Assembly: GCF_963678635.1 (NCBI RefSeq)
Contig: NW_026970660.1
Span: 1 to 51,454 of the forward strand
Reading direction: 5' to 3'
From: Symsagittifera roscoffensis
Lineage: Eukaryota; Xenacoelomorpha; Acoela; Convolutidae
Length of the DNA: 51,454 nucleotides
Below are positions 1 to 13,385 of the stretch, one piece after another. The translations under genes and the position numbers were made by a program. How positions within the stretch are numbered: position 1 is the first letter of the stretch; each line of letters starts with the position of its first letter. The notes under the pieces were generated by a model, which ran no database searches, was not told the origin of the DNA, and saw nothing but the letters and a program-made list of their open reading frames with translations.

Positions 1-814
1 AAAGGGGGGAGGGCATACTTAACAAGATCCAAACAAATCTCTTACCCGATTGCAATCCCTTAGCTTTTCGCAACATACAAACCGAGAACTTAGAATTAGC
101 ATAATTTTTCTTAACTCGAAAAATAAAACAATAAATTGCCTCAAAAAATTGGATTAATATCCTCTTATCTGCATACTAGATCTGCATTTTTTTCGGAAAT
201 CCGGAAGTGCAAATTAGAAACATCCGTAAGAGAATGACAGTAAATCTGATCTCAAAATCCTCAAAACTAGACATGCTTATCTAAATGAGGTCAGTCAGTA
301 ACCTCGAATCATAAAGCTACCCAACTCCTGACAAAAACAAGAATCGTCAATCGCTGTACAAGTAGCTCAGAAGGTTCTCATATTGGTCACTCTAAAGGTT
401 GAAGGAAAACGAAATCTTCTCATGACCCTATTGATCGTAATTCGAAAAAAATGTACGTGTCGAGAAAAACTGGTAATAACTTCTACGCTTTTCATGTTAT
501 GCGTAATTTACATTGCGGATTTGATGAATTGAAGGAAAGGCTGATAACTTCATCTAATTCTACCACAAACTATAGGATATTCTAGCTATTTGTATCTCAT
601 ACTTGCAGCTTGTTACATAGTTCAATCCCCTCCTATGGCCAAAAACGAAACAAAAAAATTGATGTTAGAAAATTTGTTTCAACATTATTTTTCAATTTTT
701 ATTTGCTTTACTTAACTTGATATGATCGGAACATTGAGTGCTAGCTGCACAGCAACAGGCTATTCTTGTTTAGTCATTTAAAATTCTTGAGATCACTGAT
801 TGCTGGTTTCTCAC
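1..814 (-). other. XPO1 intron 5, partial
   Basis: AT-rich sequence after the exon 5 donor with no recognisable exon on either strand. It holds one copy of a short dispersed repeat (725-766). Bases 35-75 resemble 8090-8125 in intron 2 (shared ACCCGATTGCAAT), suggesting another decayed repeat family. Confidence 0.75.
725..766 (+). repeat. Short dispersed repeat, copy 1
   Basis: Shares ATCGGAACATT and GCACAGCAAC.GGCTAT with copies at 2131-2182 (same strand) and 9776-9832 (opposite strand). It is the most diverged of the three. The function is unknown. Confidence 0.6.
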
Positions 815-1041
815 CTGGACAAAATGTCGTCTACACTTGTGAGCGATTTTGATGAGTGTGTCGCATGCCATGTCCTGCACTCCCTCGTGAGTCTCGTGCA
901 TGAACTCAAACAGTTTGTTAACGACTGTGCGCAGGAACTTCCAGTGGGCTCTCAGGAATCTAGGGTATTGGCCCACTATGTACATGATATTCGTGGCCAC
1001 GACCGCCTTGTTGTCTTTGCCTCGCTTCTGCTCACACAGAC
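815..1041 (-). CDS. XPO1: Exportin-1, coding exon 5 (last exon in window)
   Basis: Encodes about 76 residues beginning [12 protein letters not shown], with [39 protein letters not shown] and CRRHFVQ. These belong to the region of CRM1 that includes the conserved central HEAT repeats. The acceptor is TTTGCAG (AG at 1043-1042) and the donor GTGAGA follows CAG at 815 (phase 0). Intron 4 between exons 4 and 5 is only 133 bp, in contrast to the multi-kilobase introns upstream. The next CRM1 segment (VGEVMPF-like) was not found between 814 and 1, so it lies outside the window. Confidence 0.94.
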
Positions 1042-1174
1042 CTGCAAATGCGTCAACATTGGACCAAATACTTACACTTGTTTCTGGACACTTGAACATT
1101 TGCTGTACTCGAAACAGTTTTGTTCAGATTTCAAGTTAAGCATTTTCCTAAACTGTGTCATAAATGGAACGAAC

Positions 1175-1412
1175 CAAGAAGATCTTTGATGACGATGACG
1201 AGGAAACGCTTCTCATCCTCCTCGTGCATGGCGCCACTGATGGACCCAATAGCCCAGCAGAGAGTGTTCAGGTTCTTCCAGCTCCACTCAGTACCGTCCA
1301 CCTGTTTGCCCAACTTCTCCGTCAGTATTCGCTCAGTGTCCATCACATCCAAGTGGGTCAAGTATACGAGAGTCTCTCGCATCGACTTGTAAAGGTTAAT
1401 CGAGTCCGTGTC
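1175..1412 (-). CDS. XPO1: Exportin-1, coding exon 4
   Basis: Encodes about 79 residues. It starts [22 protein letters not shown] after acceptor TTATCAG (AG at 1414-1413), continues with [18 protein letters not shown]-type sequence (here [18 protein letters not shown]) and [13 protein letters not shown], and ends within the Gly codon of IKDLLG. The donor is GTTCGT (first base 1174, phase 1). This is one of the most conserved stretches of CRM1 across eukaryotes and makes the family assignment secure. Confidence 0.95.
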
Positions 1413-2879
1413 CTGATAACGAAAGAAAACGAAGAAAAGAATGTGAAAATTTTTCCCTAAATTTTCTGTTTAAAGTCATCAAACTTTACAATAGAATTTA
1501 CTAGCTAAACTACTTCTCGTGTGATGAGCGATTGTAATGTATCTCGTAAAAAATCATCATTTTAGAGCAAATAATTTTGGTTTATGAAATTTATTTATGG
1601 TTCTGACCATTGAAAAGGACGAGTTTTATATTCGGGTGTTTTGTTTTTTTTTTCTCTTTTTTTTCAAGCAAAACCACTTACCGCAAACAATCATTGGACT
1701 AAGTTGAGTGTGATATATTGTATAAAAACCCTTTCAGTCGTGATTTAAACAACATTAAATTTCCAAAAAATCTCCCAGTCGAGAAAAACCTATTCGCAGT
1801 TTTTGGTTTATCGGCTAATTTCAACCAAATAAAGTGACGATAACTTGTTACATTGGTCATTTAGGCTTGAAAAATTTAAATTTTCCAAGCCGAAACTAGT
1901 TTTGAAAGCTTTATCTGGCAATTTTTTTTTAATATAATTATAGTGCAAAAGGAAAAAATTTTATTTTAAAAAAATCTTTTTTCATTTTTTTTCTGTGGTT
2001 TTTTTGAAGACAGCTGTTCCCGATTACGCCTAATTTACTAAATTTCTACGCGTATGTATAGTATTCTCATCACACCACGTACAAAAAAAAACGACACCCA
2101 TTTGAAGAACTTTTATTTGTAGTTTTTATGAATATGGTCGGAACATTCTGTGCTACTGGCACAGCAACCGGCTATCCGCGTTATATTTTAAATCATCCAA
2201 AGTAGGCAACAATTAGGCATGGAATATGCCTTCAGTCGTTTACAGCCTCATCTGTCAAATAATTATAAATCTTGATGCTAATTTCTGTTGAACTTAATTG
2301 GTATTGAGAAGGAGTAACTCTTTTTCTTCCATACAATTGGAACTAATTTAAACAAGCCCAATTTTTGCTTTTTTTACTCTTAAATTTATTACTTGGTGAG
2401 TTTAAACTACAACACAACAAAACTTCATTTACAGTATGCGAAACTGTTTTTTTATGAGGAAGAAAATAAGATTTTTTTTCAGCTCTTCGCGTTTAAGAGC
2501 TGCTCACATCTTATTGAAAATCCATCAGAAAATTTTTGGCTAAAGTTTAGGTTGGTAATTATTGTATCATCCTGAAGCAACGAGAGCGGAAAATGGTCGG
2601 ACCCGAACCAATTAGGTTTTATTTTCGGCTGCATAACTAGCCACTTCTCTGATCTACTTCAACTTCGCCCTCCTCTATTACTTATAAAACAAACAATTAC
2701 GCGAGTAAAATCCTAGTGGGCAAAGATTAACTCTCTATTATATCCTTCACACTCATAAATTTAATGCTATTAGTAATATTTATCGCTTAGTTTATCGAGA
2801 AAGATAATGATAAAAGAAAAACTTTTTTAGAATAACTAAACAATATTTCTTTCTGGCTTTGCTACATCAATTCTCATAC
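1413..2879 (-). other. XPO1 intron 3
   Basis: About 1.47 kb, AT-rich, with GT-AG borders. Apart from a dispersed repeat copy at 2131-2182 and poly(A)/poly(T) runs, nothing was recognised. Short open frames here show no protein-like conservation. Confidence 0.8.
2131..2182 (+). repeat. Short dispersed repeat, copy 2
   Basis: Contains GTCGGAACAT followed by TGTGCTACTGGCACAGCAACC, in which TGTGC/GCACA forms a small hairpin. Read on the minus strand, all three copies can encode a PVAVPVAQ-like peptide, so a decayed coding origin is possible. Confidence 0.6.
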
Positions 2880-3397
2880 CTTCATGAACTCTCTGACAAG
2901 CTCCCCTTGATCGTTCTCTACCACTAAAACCTCTTCTGGTTTGGCCATCTTGCTGATCATGATATACCGCACAGCGGTCAAAATATCCGAGTAGAAATTC
3001 CTTCTCATTGGGTGGTAGTCTCCCATAGCGAAAACCGGACTGGCTCCAGTTGGAAAGGGATTCTCTCGGTACAGTTCGCACGTCAGCGAGAACCAATACT
3101 CCAGACAAATTTTGAAAATCTCCGTATCATCGACTGTCGAGCACTCGACTAAATATTTCAAAGCCGCCGACAAGTGTTCTTTGCATTTATCTTTTTTCTC
3201 AACAAGCTGTCCATGTTCTTTCAGGAAGGTACTGAGGAACAAACTAAGGTTCTGAATGAACTGCTGTTCTTCGTCCTTTCCCTTCGCATAGCCTTCTTTC
3301 AGGTTGATCGAGGGCGGCAGGATTTCTTTCAGTTGCGAAACCGTTAGGTTGAAAAGCGCAATGAATTGCTGGTCGTATTGCTCCTTCACGTTAATTC
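2880..3397 (-). CDS. XPO1: Exportin-1, coding exon 3
   Basis: Encodes about 173 residues of HEAT repeats. The acceptor is TTTGTTTAG (AG at 3399-3398) and the split Gly codon is completed by GA. It starts INVKEQYDQQF, equivalent to the CRM1 segment after TEIAG. Recognisable motifs are QNLSLFLSTFLKEH, DTEIFKICLEYW, SKMAKPEEVLVVENDQGE and VREFMK. The donor is GTATGAG after AAG at 2880 (phase 0). The middle of the exon (around CKEHLSAALKYLVECSTVDD) is less conserved, as is usual for this part of CRM1. No breaks are seen. Confidence 0.95.
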
Positions 3398-6300
3398 CTA
3401 AACAAAACTTTGATAGTTGTAATTTTTTTTGGCGAAATATTCGCTCTAATTCAATTCTGATTTCAAGTATAAACAAAAACCCGAAGTAGAGCTTCGCAAC
3501 ACTTAAGATTCAAAAACGAATGACTATTTCATTTATATGATAAAAACGATAAAATATTTTTTATAAATTTCTTTTATTTCGCAAAAGTTCAACTTAAAAT
3601 CTAGATCGAAGATAATCCATCCGTTGACATAGACTCTATTACCAAATCTTTCATGACTTCAATAACCGAGAAAAAAAATATTCGTGAAAATGTTTTTTTT
3701 TCGTAATCAAATGAAATCATACTAGCGTAAAACGCACCTCCGGTACTCATGATAAGCCGCATATATTGGAAATAAGATCTGCATTCTTTGAGTGTGCTTT
3801 GACAGCACCCAATTTCAGAGTTCGTAATTACAAACTTTGCAAAAATTTTATTCAAAGTTTTTTATACAAATTTTGAAGAACCATGAAATTTTGTAAAGTT
3901 TTATTTAAGTTCTTCGAAAAATTTAAAATGATCTAAGAAACGTCACATCTGGGAAGCTAAAAGCAATTGAGCAGTCGCATTTGGACGCAAGATTTTCAAC
4001 TCCTGAGAGTACTCTTACAGTACCCAAGTACACCGTTGGGAAATTCAAATTTGAGAAACTCCACCTTAAGTATTCTAAAGAGGTATTTTTTTGAAAACCA
4101 GAAAAAATTTCACATCTCGAAAACTACCAAGATTTGAGCAGTCTTATTAGATGGCAATAATCGCAATCTTTGAAGGCACTCTGACAGCACACAACTACAG
4201 GGTTGGGAATTTACCTTTAGTGAACTATTTTGTAATTTGAGATTTCTGAAAATTTCCTAAGAAAATCACAAAAATCGTCGTATCTGTTGCACTAAAAAAA
4301 AATGAGCATTCTCAATTGGAGGCCGAATTTGCAACTCCTGAGATTACTCTGACAGCGCCCAACTACAGGTTAAGAATTTCAAACTTTGAAAAAAAAAATC
4401 AATTTAATTTTCAAAATTTTTTTAAAAAAAAATCACAAAAAAACGTCATGTCTGGAAAACTGCAAGGTTTTGAGCAGTCATATTTGGAGGCAAAATTCAC
4501 AACTCCTGAGAGTACCCTGAAAGCGCCTCACTACAGAGATGGTAATTTCAAGTTTTATAAAAAAAATTATACCCAAGTTCTCCTAAAAAAAATCCTAAAA
4601 AACGACATATCTCGAAAAGTAGAAAGTTTTGAGCAGACATATTCAGGCAAGATTTGCAACCTCATGAGAGTACCCTCACAGATTCCAATAACAGGATTGA
4701 GATCTTCAAAGTTTTGGACCTTTTTAACATCTATTTTTTTTTTTTTTGAAAATTTCGGAGAAAATCATAAAAAACGTAATATCTCGAAAACTACAAGGAT
4801 TTGAGCAGTCATATTTGGAGGCAAAAATTGCAACTCCTGAGAGTACCCTGACAGAGCCTCACCGCCGAGATGGAAATATCAAATTTTGTGATTTTTTTAT
4901 ATCTAAATTTTCTGAATTTTTTTTTTTGGAAATCTTAAAAAAAACGTCATATCTCGAACTACAAGGATTTGGTTATTCATATATGGAGGTCAGAATCGCA
5001 AAACCTGGGAAAACTCCGAGAGCATCCAACTATTGGGTGGCTAATTACAAACTTAATGAATTAAAAACTGAATTTAAACGGGAAAATGGAAAAAGCCTTA
5101 ACCATTGCAATATACGATATAACTTAAACGTGAAAAAATTCTTTTGTTCAAGATGTAAAAAAAATTACGTTGAAAAAGCTGAAACATGTCGAGATAGTGA
5201 AGCCCGCATTTAAATATATAAAAGATTTGATAGAAGAAAAATAAAAAAAATTAGGAGACGGGTAGCCAGACTTAATTTGGCCTCGTAAAAAATTACTAAT
5301 AAATTAATGACCTTGCGGAAAACTAAATAAAAAATTTTCTTACGCATTGCAATATATGATTTAGCTTAAACATGAAAAAATTCTTTCGATGAACATGCAA
5401 AATTATTATGCTTAAACATGGGAGATAGCTGTCACTAGCATTTAAATATAGTATAGATAATCATGTTACACTGAAAAATTGCTTAAGCAGACCCGAATCT
5501 ACATTAGCAAAATCTTAGTTGGTGGTTGAGATGAGAGCGCGAATCAAAACTAGGTCTTATCAAGGAATTTTTTTCAAAATGAAAATTGAGGTCGAACTAA
5601 AAGTAGGTATTATCAAGGAATTCAAAAATGAACATGGCCAACAGAGGATTGGAAAAGTGTAAGGAAACCGAAAAAAAACATTTGTCAACTTCCAAGTTTT
5701 TCCCAGCTAAGGCTCTTTCAGTTTTAGGAACAATTTCTGGCTGACACTTTGATAAAATTAACCCAATTTAAGAAAACTTCAAAAATGGGTAATTTTTTCA
5801 TTCCGCTGGAAAATCTAAAATTCAAAATCCACTTTCGACACTTTCAGAAATCGATCTCATTTTTCCTGCCAGTTCTGCTTTTGCAATTAGAGAGCGCAAT
5901 ATACCAATTTTTTTGTAAATGGATTTGAATTGAACTCAAAAAATGCATATATACCTAAAAGCAATAATAATAGCATCAATATGTATGAATGCACTTCCAT
6001 AGTTATAGGAACATATTGAAACCTTTTACGGAAAAAAAAACCAATTAAAAAAATTATCAAGACCTATGTCAGTGGAAAATTGAAAAACCTTTATCCAAAA
6101 AAGGCATTTTCCGCATTTAGGTAAACAATCCAAGTTTTCATTCGCATGCACACCCATTCCCAAAATTCTTTCAAAAAAACCTATTTTGAGAAATTTAGCC
6201 GATTGACGCTTTTGGAACAAATTATTTGTGTGCTTTGCTGAAGCTGCTTCTGGACCGATTAGTAAAGTTTTGATTTTCGGTTCTGTAATTTTCGGGAAAG

Positions 6301-8811
6301 TTTAAAAGTCAAATGAGCGCACGCACACGTCTGCTAGATCAGCTTTCAAACTGCCTTTTTGGGAAACTTTGTCGATTAGGAGCGGAAACTAAGCCGACAG
6401 CATTCCAGACGAGAAAATATATTATAGCCTTTGGGGAAACCGTGCGCACGCCAATAAAAACTGAAAATATTCATGTAAATTTCTTGGTTGATAATTATAA
6501 TAGCTATTTTTTGTTCGTTTGTTTTTTTTTCAAAACTTTGTAGCAAGTAGGTTTTTAAAAAAAACGTCTCAAAAAGTCACGAATAGTTTTCAAAAAACAT
6601 GGTGAAAAACTAAAAGTATTAACTCGGTCAACACTCATCTCATAAACAATGCCGATTAATTTGGAGCTGATAAATAAAACATAGCCAACAGACAATCGGA
6701 ACGCCATAAACGCAAGGAAACAAAAAACTGACTGTTTTACGAGAAATTCAAAAAAAAATAGATGGCATTAAAGCATTTGGAATTTCTAGAACAATTTAAG
6801 AAGACAATTTGAGAAAATTAACCAATTGAGAAAACTGGATTAATAGAAAATTTTTATTCCACTGGGAAATCTAAAAATAAACTTTGGAAATTAGAAGTCG
6901 ATCACGTTTTTTGTGATCTTTACACTTTTGCTGTTCGAGTAAGTTTTGTCTTCCTTTTTATAAACCAGTGTGAACAAAATTTAAGACTTCCTTTAAAAAG
7001 ACAAACACTAAAATCACCAAGACTTATGTATGAGTCTTCGCTACTATCATCAACTGTTAAAAACGGACAAAAAACTCGGAAAAACTAATTGTGTCACGAA
7101 AAATCCAAAAAATCCCACCCGTATTCAAACTATCCACTTACGTTAGACGTTTTTTTTTTAAAAAAGAAAAAACAACCTAATCAAAATCTGAGCTGGTAAA
7201 CATACCAAACAAAATGAAGACTGTCAATTACAGAAAACATAGTATAAATCAGAATAAATATTCCACGCATGGGAAATAAAAGCGATAAAAAACTAGCAAA
7301 CCAACCAAGTCCGAAAATTCTAATTCGCCCGGGCATTTTTGTCATTTTCATGCATACAGAAAAATACGGTCCCACCAAAACTCAAAACTTGGGTTGCAAA
7401 GACAGCCGCATTTCCTCTAAATCATCTGCTAAGTGTCCTGAAAGTTGTCAAGGTTTAATCATACGGCAACTTCAAACTCTACATATTTGAAACAAAATTT
7501 GTCCACAGGAAAATATCTTGAAACAAAAATAACATTGAAACAAAAACAATAAAGCAATAATTCTTGCGCATTAACAATTCAAGCGTATAAACCTTTTGAA
7601 ATAAAAAAAAACGGCTCCACTTATTTGAGTTCCCAAATGACGTAATTAAATGACTAGGCCGAAATAACAATCTGCTTAAATATGTTTAAAAAAATGAAAA
7701 AAAATACACAAAATCACACTTGGTAAATTTACAAATTACTGAGCTTTCTTTCAGTTATAGTAAAAAATTGTTTCAATTGGAAAAAACACATGCTTTAAAA
7801 AGTAGGCCAATAAAAAGCCAAAAAGAACCTACAGGATAAAAAATGTGAGTTTAGAAAGAACTGAAAATAAATCGACAGAAACTAAGACAAAAAACCAAGC
7901 CCGAAAAAAAAATTCGGGGATTTTATTTTTGAAAATTGATTAAAACCTGAAACAGTCTTTACCAAACTACTAGTCAAATGATGGTAGTTTTATTTAAATG
8001 TCTTGAATTTGAGCATGTTAGAAGTGAGAATCATCATTCTTAGTAAAATGACCATTCTGTGAACAAAGTTGTTTAAGGGAAAACAAATTTAGTACCCGAT
8101 TGCAATACCCCTGCTTATCGCAAAAGTAAAACCCAACTAAACTCAAACTATGTTTATTCATGAAATTACAGTCGTCAAAAGAAAAAAAGATTAAGTGTCG
8201 CTAATCGCATGTGTAACAGAATGCGCATTTTGATTTTTTAAAAACTGAAAGTTGCAACATTGCGAAAATTGCAAGTCCCGTCCGGATTCGAAACGCTATA
8301 ATTTGCCATTTCAAGCCGCGGCGTTTCCTTCGCGCCTAATGGTCAAAATCAATCTTCGAATTTGAATTTAATATAAGTTAACCATTGTGAATGAATTTTG
8401 TTAAAATTTTTCAGCGAAAAAAATCTAGTACTTGGTTGCAGTGCTCTTGCTACTCGCTAGGTTAAAAAGCCATTATTTGAATTTAACTTTACGGAGCTGC
8501 GACAACTCGGGGCAAAAGACAACTGGCAAAAACTTTCAACCGGCCAAATTTAAGGAAAGCGACAACTGGCAAAAATTGAAAATTTAGGTTCTCGTCATTG
8601 GCAACTAGCGACCGCGTGCTCCGCTTCATTCGCTGCTCTTACATTTGGCATGAGTGGTACATTGCGCGTGAATCAGTGTTTGCTGCTAATCGAGATCGTT
8701 TTGTCTTATGGTACGAAATGCCTTTCGGTGCGCGAGTTGTCATTCTACGAAACATATCTATCATCTAATTATTAAAAACCACTTAATTAGCAGATATCTT
8801 TTCTAACTTAC
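3398..8811 (-). other. XPO1 intron 2
   Basis: About 5.4 kb. It carries the first 168-bp satellite-like array (3733-5225). The rest, 5226-8811, is AT-rich. It contains decayed copies of a dispersed family whose core reads roughly ATTCC..CGGGAAATCTAAA (around 5790-5820 and 6860-6900), the same family as the large duplication in intron 1. No gene was recognised in 7000-8780. Confidence 0.8.
3733..5225 (+). repeat. Satellite-like array 1, ~168-bp monomer
   Basis: At least seven degenerate monomers start with an AACGTCATATCTCGAAAACT-type block near 3937, 4109, 4277, 4445, 4603, 4774 and 4944 (spacing 158-171 bp). Each continues with TTTGAGCAGTCATATTTGG, then GAGAGTACTCTGACAG and a CCCAACTACAGGGTTGG-type stretch. 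The array opens with a CGCACCTYCGGTRC start (about 3733) and ends in a unique tail (5030-5225) finishing GCCCGCATTTAAATATATA. The same start and tail occur in array 2, so these are two copies of one composite repeat unit. Confidence 0.85.
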
Positions 8812-9466
8812 CTGCTATCTCAGTGAGACACTTCAGCGTGACATTTCTGAACTCTGGCACTAGGAAATACTTGTAAATTAGGGTCGAGATTAAGTTCGTC
8901 TCAAAAATGTATCCCAATGGTATCCAATTCAAAAATTTTAGCAATGTATTTAAAGTAGCATCGATCAGAGACACCGTACTGGAATTTTCTAGAACAAACT
9001 GGCAGAGCTGGAATATTTGTCCAAATTCAGCGCACATGCTGTCTTTGAGGTGTTTGGCTTTCATTTGTGTCATCGCTCCTATGCTAAAGTCAAAAACCTC
9101 TTCGCTAAGAAGCTTCAAAATGACCATATTGTTTTGACAGAGATACTCATTTGTCCGACTAGACATCACAATATCAGATATGAAAGATGGCCAGTTCTTC
9201 GGCCATTCGTATTTCAGAATCTGGACCAAAATCATGTTCAACTTTCCAATGTACACTCTCTCTTTTTCTAAGCTCTCTGCTGTTGATGAGTGTTTTATGA
9301 TCAAGCCAACAATATACTTTTGGATCCCTTCGCACTGTTGTCGAGGGAGTGCTTTCCATCTGCATTTAATCACGTTTTCGAGTATCTGTAAGGCGTAGTA
9401 TTTGGTCTGCAGATTCTGAGAAAACTCCAAAATTGTATCTACCCTTGTCCAAGCATCAGGATGCTC
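8812..9466 (-). CDS. XPO1: Exportin-1, coding exon 2
   Basis: Encodes about 218 residues of the importin-beta N-terminal domain and following HEAT repeats. Conserved CRM1 motifs include EHPDAWTRVDTILEFSQ at the exon start, KYYALQILENVI, VYIGKLNMILVQILK, CQNNMVILKLLSEEVFDFS and RFLNWIPLGYIFET-like sequence (here KFLNWIPLGYIFET). The acceptor is TTTTAG before GAG (exon starts 9466). The donor is GTAAGT after G at 8812 (phase 1), immediately after the CLTEIAG motif. If the donor is not used, the ORF reads only about ten residues into the intron, which supports the boundary. Sequence similarity to animal CRM1 is high throughout. Confidence 0.95.
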
Positions 9467-9775
9467 CTAAAATGTCACAAATATAACAAGAAAAAAAGCC
9501 AACAGACAGTTAAGTCCTGGTTTTCTGAAGAAAAAGAAACATGTTTGACCTTATAGCTCTTTGAATTCCACTCATCTTTCATGTGTGACCTTTCGTTGAT
9601 AAAACTACAACCGTTTAAGAAAATTTTAAATCATTCATCATACTTATGTTGTACGATGAAACATGTAAGTTCTTCGAAGCGCTGAAGCCGAAAATGGCAG
9701 AGATACTACATTGGCAAACTGAAAATTTGAGAAAATACAGAAACAGGTCCTGGACGGAAACCATCTCCAAGAAGT

Positions 9776-9832
9776 ACCATATATGGCCGGTTGCTGTGCC
9801 AGTAGCACAGGTTGGTTGTTCCGATGCCGCTT
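9776..9832 (-). repeat. Short dispersed repeat, copy 3
   Basis: Inverted relative to the other copies. Here the plus strand is open from 9646 to 9852 and encodes a peptide containing WPVAVPVAQVG. This may be the least decayed remnant of the source element. No family was recognised. Confidence 0.5.
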
Positions 9833-11099
9833 ATTTTTGCAGAGCAAATTGAACACAACAAAAAGGTTTTAATTTTTAAGTTTTTCTGATCTTTCGTTCA
9901 TACTTTGTAGTTTTTAATTGATGAGAGGGGTTTGAATTAATTAAAAATACTGAGAGTCAGGTCGTCATAGCTAAATATCAGTTCAAAACTCGTCCTCCGG
10001 TTTAACTAGTTTCAAATTAGCCATGAAAACCATTTTCATCAACATTTATTGGAATTCGAACTACTCCATCATCGAAATACCCAAAATCAGCTGAAAATAG
10101 AGTTGCCAGAAGCGTGATCGTACCAACAAGACTCTGCGTATAAGAATAAAACAGTGATTGTTGCAACTATCCTTTAGGGTGTTTAATGTATTTTATTCGA
10201 CAAAGAAATAACTAATCTGGAATTTCTTGTATAAAATGTACCACCACAACAGGTTAGGAAAAAAGTGCATTCTATTGTGAAAATTTTTGAAAAATTTTAA
10301 GCGCTGTAATAATTAAACAATTTTGAGGTCATGTTAATAACACCTTTCAGCTGGTTTCAAATAAGTATGACAAAAATTGCTTGGTAAGAAGCCAAAATTT
10401 GCCAGAAGGAAAAAATAAACAGAGAACAAATATAACATCCTTTAATCGAAAATCGGAAAAACCAAACCAAGCACCAAAGCATAAATTTGTGTCTAGTTCA
10501 GAACAGTCAACTGGCCTCCAACTCAATTGGAATAAATATTCAAATAAATATTCCAACTCAATTTGGAATAATTACTCGAACGCGTCGAAATTTGGATTAA
10601 CTCTCAAATAAGTCGCACTTAGCGTTCAGCATCATGGATAAGATAAAAAAAACTGCGATGTTAAGTCCAGCAAAATAGTAAGTAACCATTTTTTAACCGA
10701 CAAATTTCAACAAAGCTTACAGGTTAAAAATCTTTTTATATTTGAGCTCAAGGCGTTTATATCATGTTCAAAGTGGTATAAGAAAGTCGGTCACAAGACT
10801 AATAAACGAATAAGCTGGCACTGAGTTATTTGTGAGAAAAAAAGGATAAAATTACCCTATCAAGCTCGCGCGTGTAAGCAACAAAAACAACATTCAATGA
10901 ACGCTGACGCGAAGCTGCACTCCGCCAACACAGTTGGAAAAGAGTCAGAAACGCAAAGAAACAGAAAAAAAACACTAAATTGTTTTGAAAAAACTTCACA
11001 AATTTTGAATTTCAAAGATTGAAAAAATAGGCCTGGAAGCCCTTCGATTTCCAAGAACAATTAATCATCGACGATTTTGATAAAATTAACACAATTTGA

Positions 11100-13385
11100 G
11101 AGAGAACTAGATGAATAAAAAAAAATTAATTCCTACGGGAAATCTAATTTAAAATCCACTTTAGAAACTAGAAGTTGATCACGTTTTTTCGCGACCTTTG
11201 CACTTGCTGTTCGATGGTTGAGTTTGCCTTCCTTTTAACAGTAGAAATCAATTGAACTGATTGGAAAAAAATTAATTGAATAAAAAAATCAAACACACTT
11301 ATTTTCATGCGTTATTGGATGCGCGAGTCCACCTATAGATACCATTTAATTTATTAAATCGAATTTAATATATAAAGAAAGAAGATCGGTTTTTAATGTT
11401 TGGAACAATTCGGTACCTACTGCTTAAACCACTATGATCACGCAAAAGTGGCGATGATTTTAAAATACTGATCAGTCAGGGGACAGCAAGCAAAATATAT
11501 TTTTTAAAAATTTAAATTCTGCGCCTATTATTAAAATAATTAAAGAATGATTTACCTCAGTTCAATTAGAATCGAGTTTTGAGCCCGGTTTATTTTTCCA
11601 ATTTAATCCGAAATTATTTTAAAGATTTAATCCGACGTTATTCGCTTTCGATTCCAGTTACACCCGAACACACTGTTCGTGCATTGTTGGCGCCGGAAAA
11701 AGCGCGAAATTTAGTAGAAAAAAAACTAACCAATAAATAGTTGGAAAAAAGTCAATGAAAGCAAATATATAGAAAATATGAGTTGTTTTTTGAAGAAAAA
11801 CTTTAAATATCGAAATTCAAAGCTAAAAAACTTGTGGCCTTAAAGCTCTTTGAATTTCGAGAACAATTTAGAATTCACTTTTTAGATTAAAACAACTCAA
11901 GTTGAACAACTTACCAAATTAAAAACGCGATCTACCTATTTCAAAAAAGTTGCATGCAAAAGACGATTTTTCAAAATTGATGTCACAAGTCGTATAAAAA
12001 TTAGACTTTCCAAGCAAAATTTTTTCGAAATTGTCAAATGGCGCTTTTGAATCAATTATGTCAGTTCCACTTTTTGAGATCTTTTACCTGAAGGAAATAG
12101 AACATTTTAAGAACCATATTAAAGTCTATGCAATAAAACAGTTCAAAAAAGTACAAAAAAGATATGTTCAAACATTGAGACTGGTTGCTTGAATAATATT
12201 TAGTAAAATGAAAAATAAACATGGTTAAAATGCAAATAAATACTCCTGGAACTAGATGAATAAAAAAACATTTATTCCTACGGGAAATCTAAATTAAAAT
12301 CCACTTTAGAAACTAGAAGTTGATCACGTTTTTTCGCGACCTTTGCATTTGCTGTTCGATGGTTGAGTTTGCCATCCTTTTAACAGTAGAAATCAATTAA
12401 ACTGATCGGAAAAAAATGAATTGAATAAAAAAATCAAACACACTTATTTTCATGCGTTATTGGATGCGCGAGTCCACCTATAGATACCATTTAATTTATT
12501 AAATCGAACTTAATATATAAAGAAAGAAGATCGGTTTTTAATGTTTGGAACAATTCGGTACCTACTGCTTAAACCACTATGATCACGCAAAAGTGGCGAT
12601 GATTTTAAAATACTGATCAGTCAGGGGACAGCAAGCAAAATATATTTTTTAAAAGTTTAAATTCTGCGCCTATTATTAAAATAATTAAAGAATGACTTAC
12701 CTCAGTTCAATTAGAATCGAGTTTTGAGCCCGGTTTATTTTTCCAATTTAATCCGAAATCATTTTAAAGATTTAATCCGACGTTATTCGCTTTCGATTCC
12801 AGTTACACCCGAACACACTGTTCGTGCATTGTTGGCGCCGGAAAAAGCGCGAAATTTAGTAGAAAAAAAACTAACCAATAAATAGTTGGAAAAAAGTCAA
12901 TGAAAGCAAATATATAGAAAATATGAGTTGTTTTTTGAAGAAAAACTTTAAATATCGAAATTCAAAGCTAAAAAACTTGTGGCCTTAAAGCTCTTTGAAT
13001 TTCGAGAACAATTTAGAATTCACTTTTTAGATTAAAACAACTCAAGTTGAACAACTTACCAAATTAAAAACGCGATCTACCTATTTCAAAAAAGTTGCAT
13101 GCAAAAGACGATTTTTCAAAATTGATGTCACAAGTCGTATAAAAATTAGACTTTCCAAGCAAAATTTTTTCGAAATTGTCAAATTGCGCTTTTGAATCAA
13201 TTATGTCAGTTCCACTTTTTGAGATTTTTTACCTGAAGAAAATAGAACATTTCAAGAACCATATTAAAATCTATGCAGCAAAACAGTAAAGTACAAAAAA
13301 GATATGTTCCAACTTTTAGACTCGTTGCTTGAATAATATTTAGTAAAATGAAAAAAAAAACATGGTTAAAATGCAAATAAATACT
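11100..13385 (+). repeat. ~1.14-kb tandem duplication (two near-identical units)
   Basis: Unit 1 (about 11100-12244) and unit 2 (12245-13385) align at a constant offset of 1,145 bp, with only scattered substitutions and small indels by eye. Each begins ACTAGATGAATAAAAAAA, contains TGATCACGTTTTTTCGCGACC and GTTGGCGCCGGAAAAAGCG, and ends GCAAATAAATACTCCYGG. No ORF is conserved. The strong similarity implies a recent duplication, unless the assembly is at fault. Confidence 0.85.

Noticed and set aside
800-1460. Plus-strand frames overlapping XPO1 exons 4-5
   Set aside because: They are antisense shadows of conserved CRM1 exons; the minus strand explains the conservation.
4316-5213. Two plus-strand ORFs (162 and 155 codons) in the first satellite array
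   Set aside because: They arise from the 168-bp repeat (a multiple of three), giving a repeating peptide. They contain poly-Lys/Phe runs and no domain.
3733-5225. CRISPR-like array
   Set aside because: The monomers are ~168 bp, diverged throughout, without unique spacers, and lie in a eukaryotic intron.
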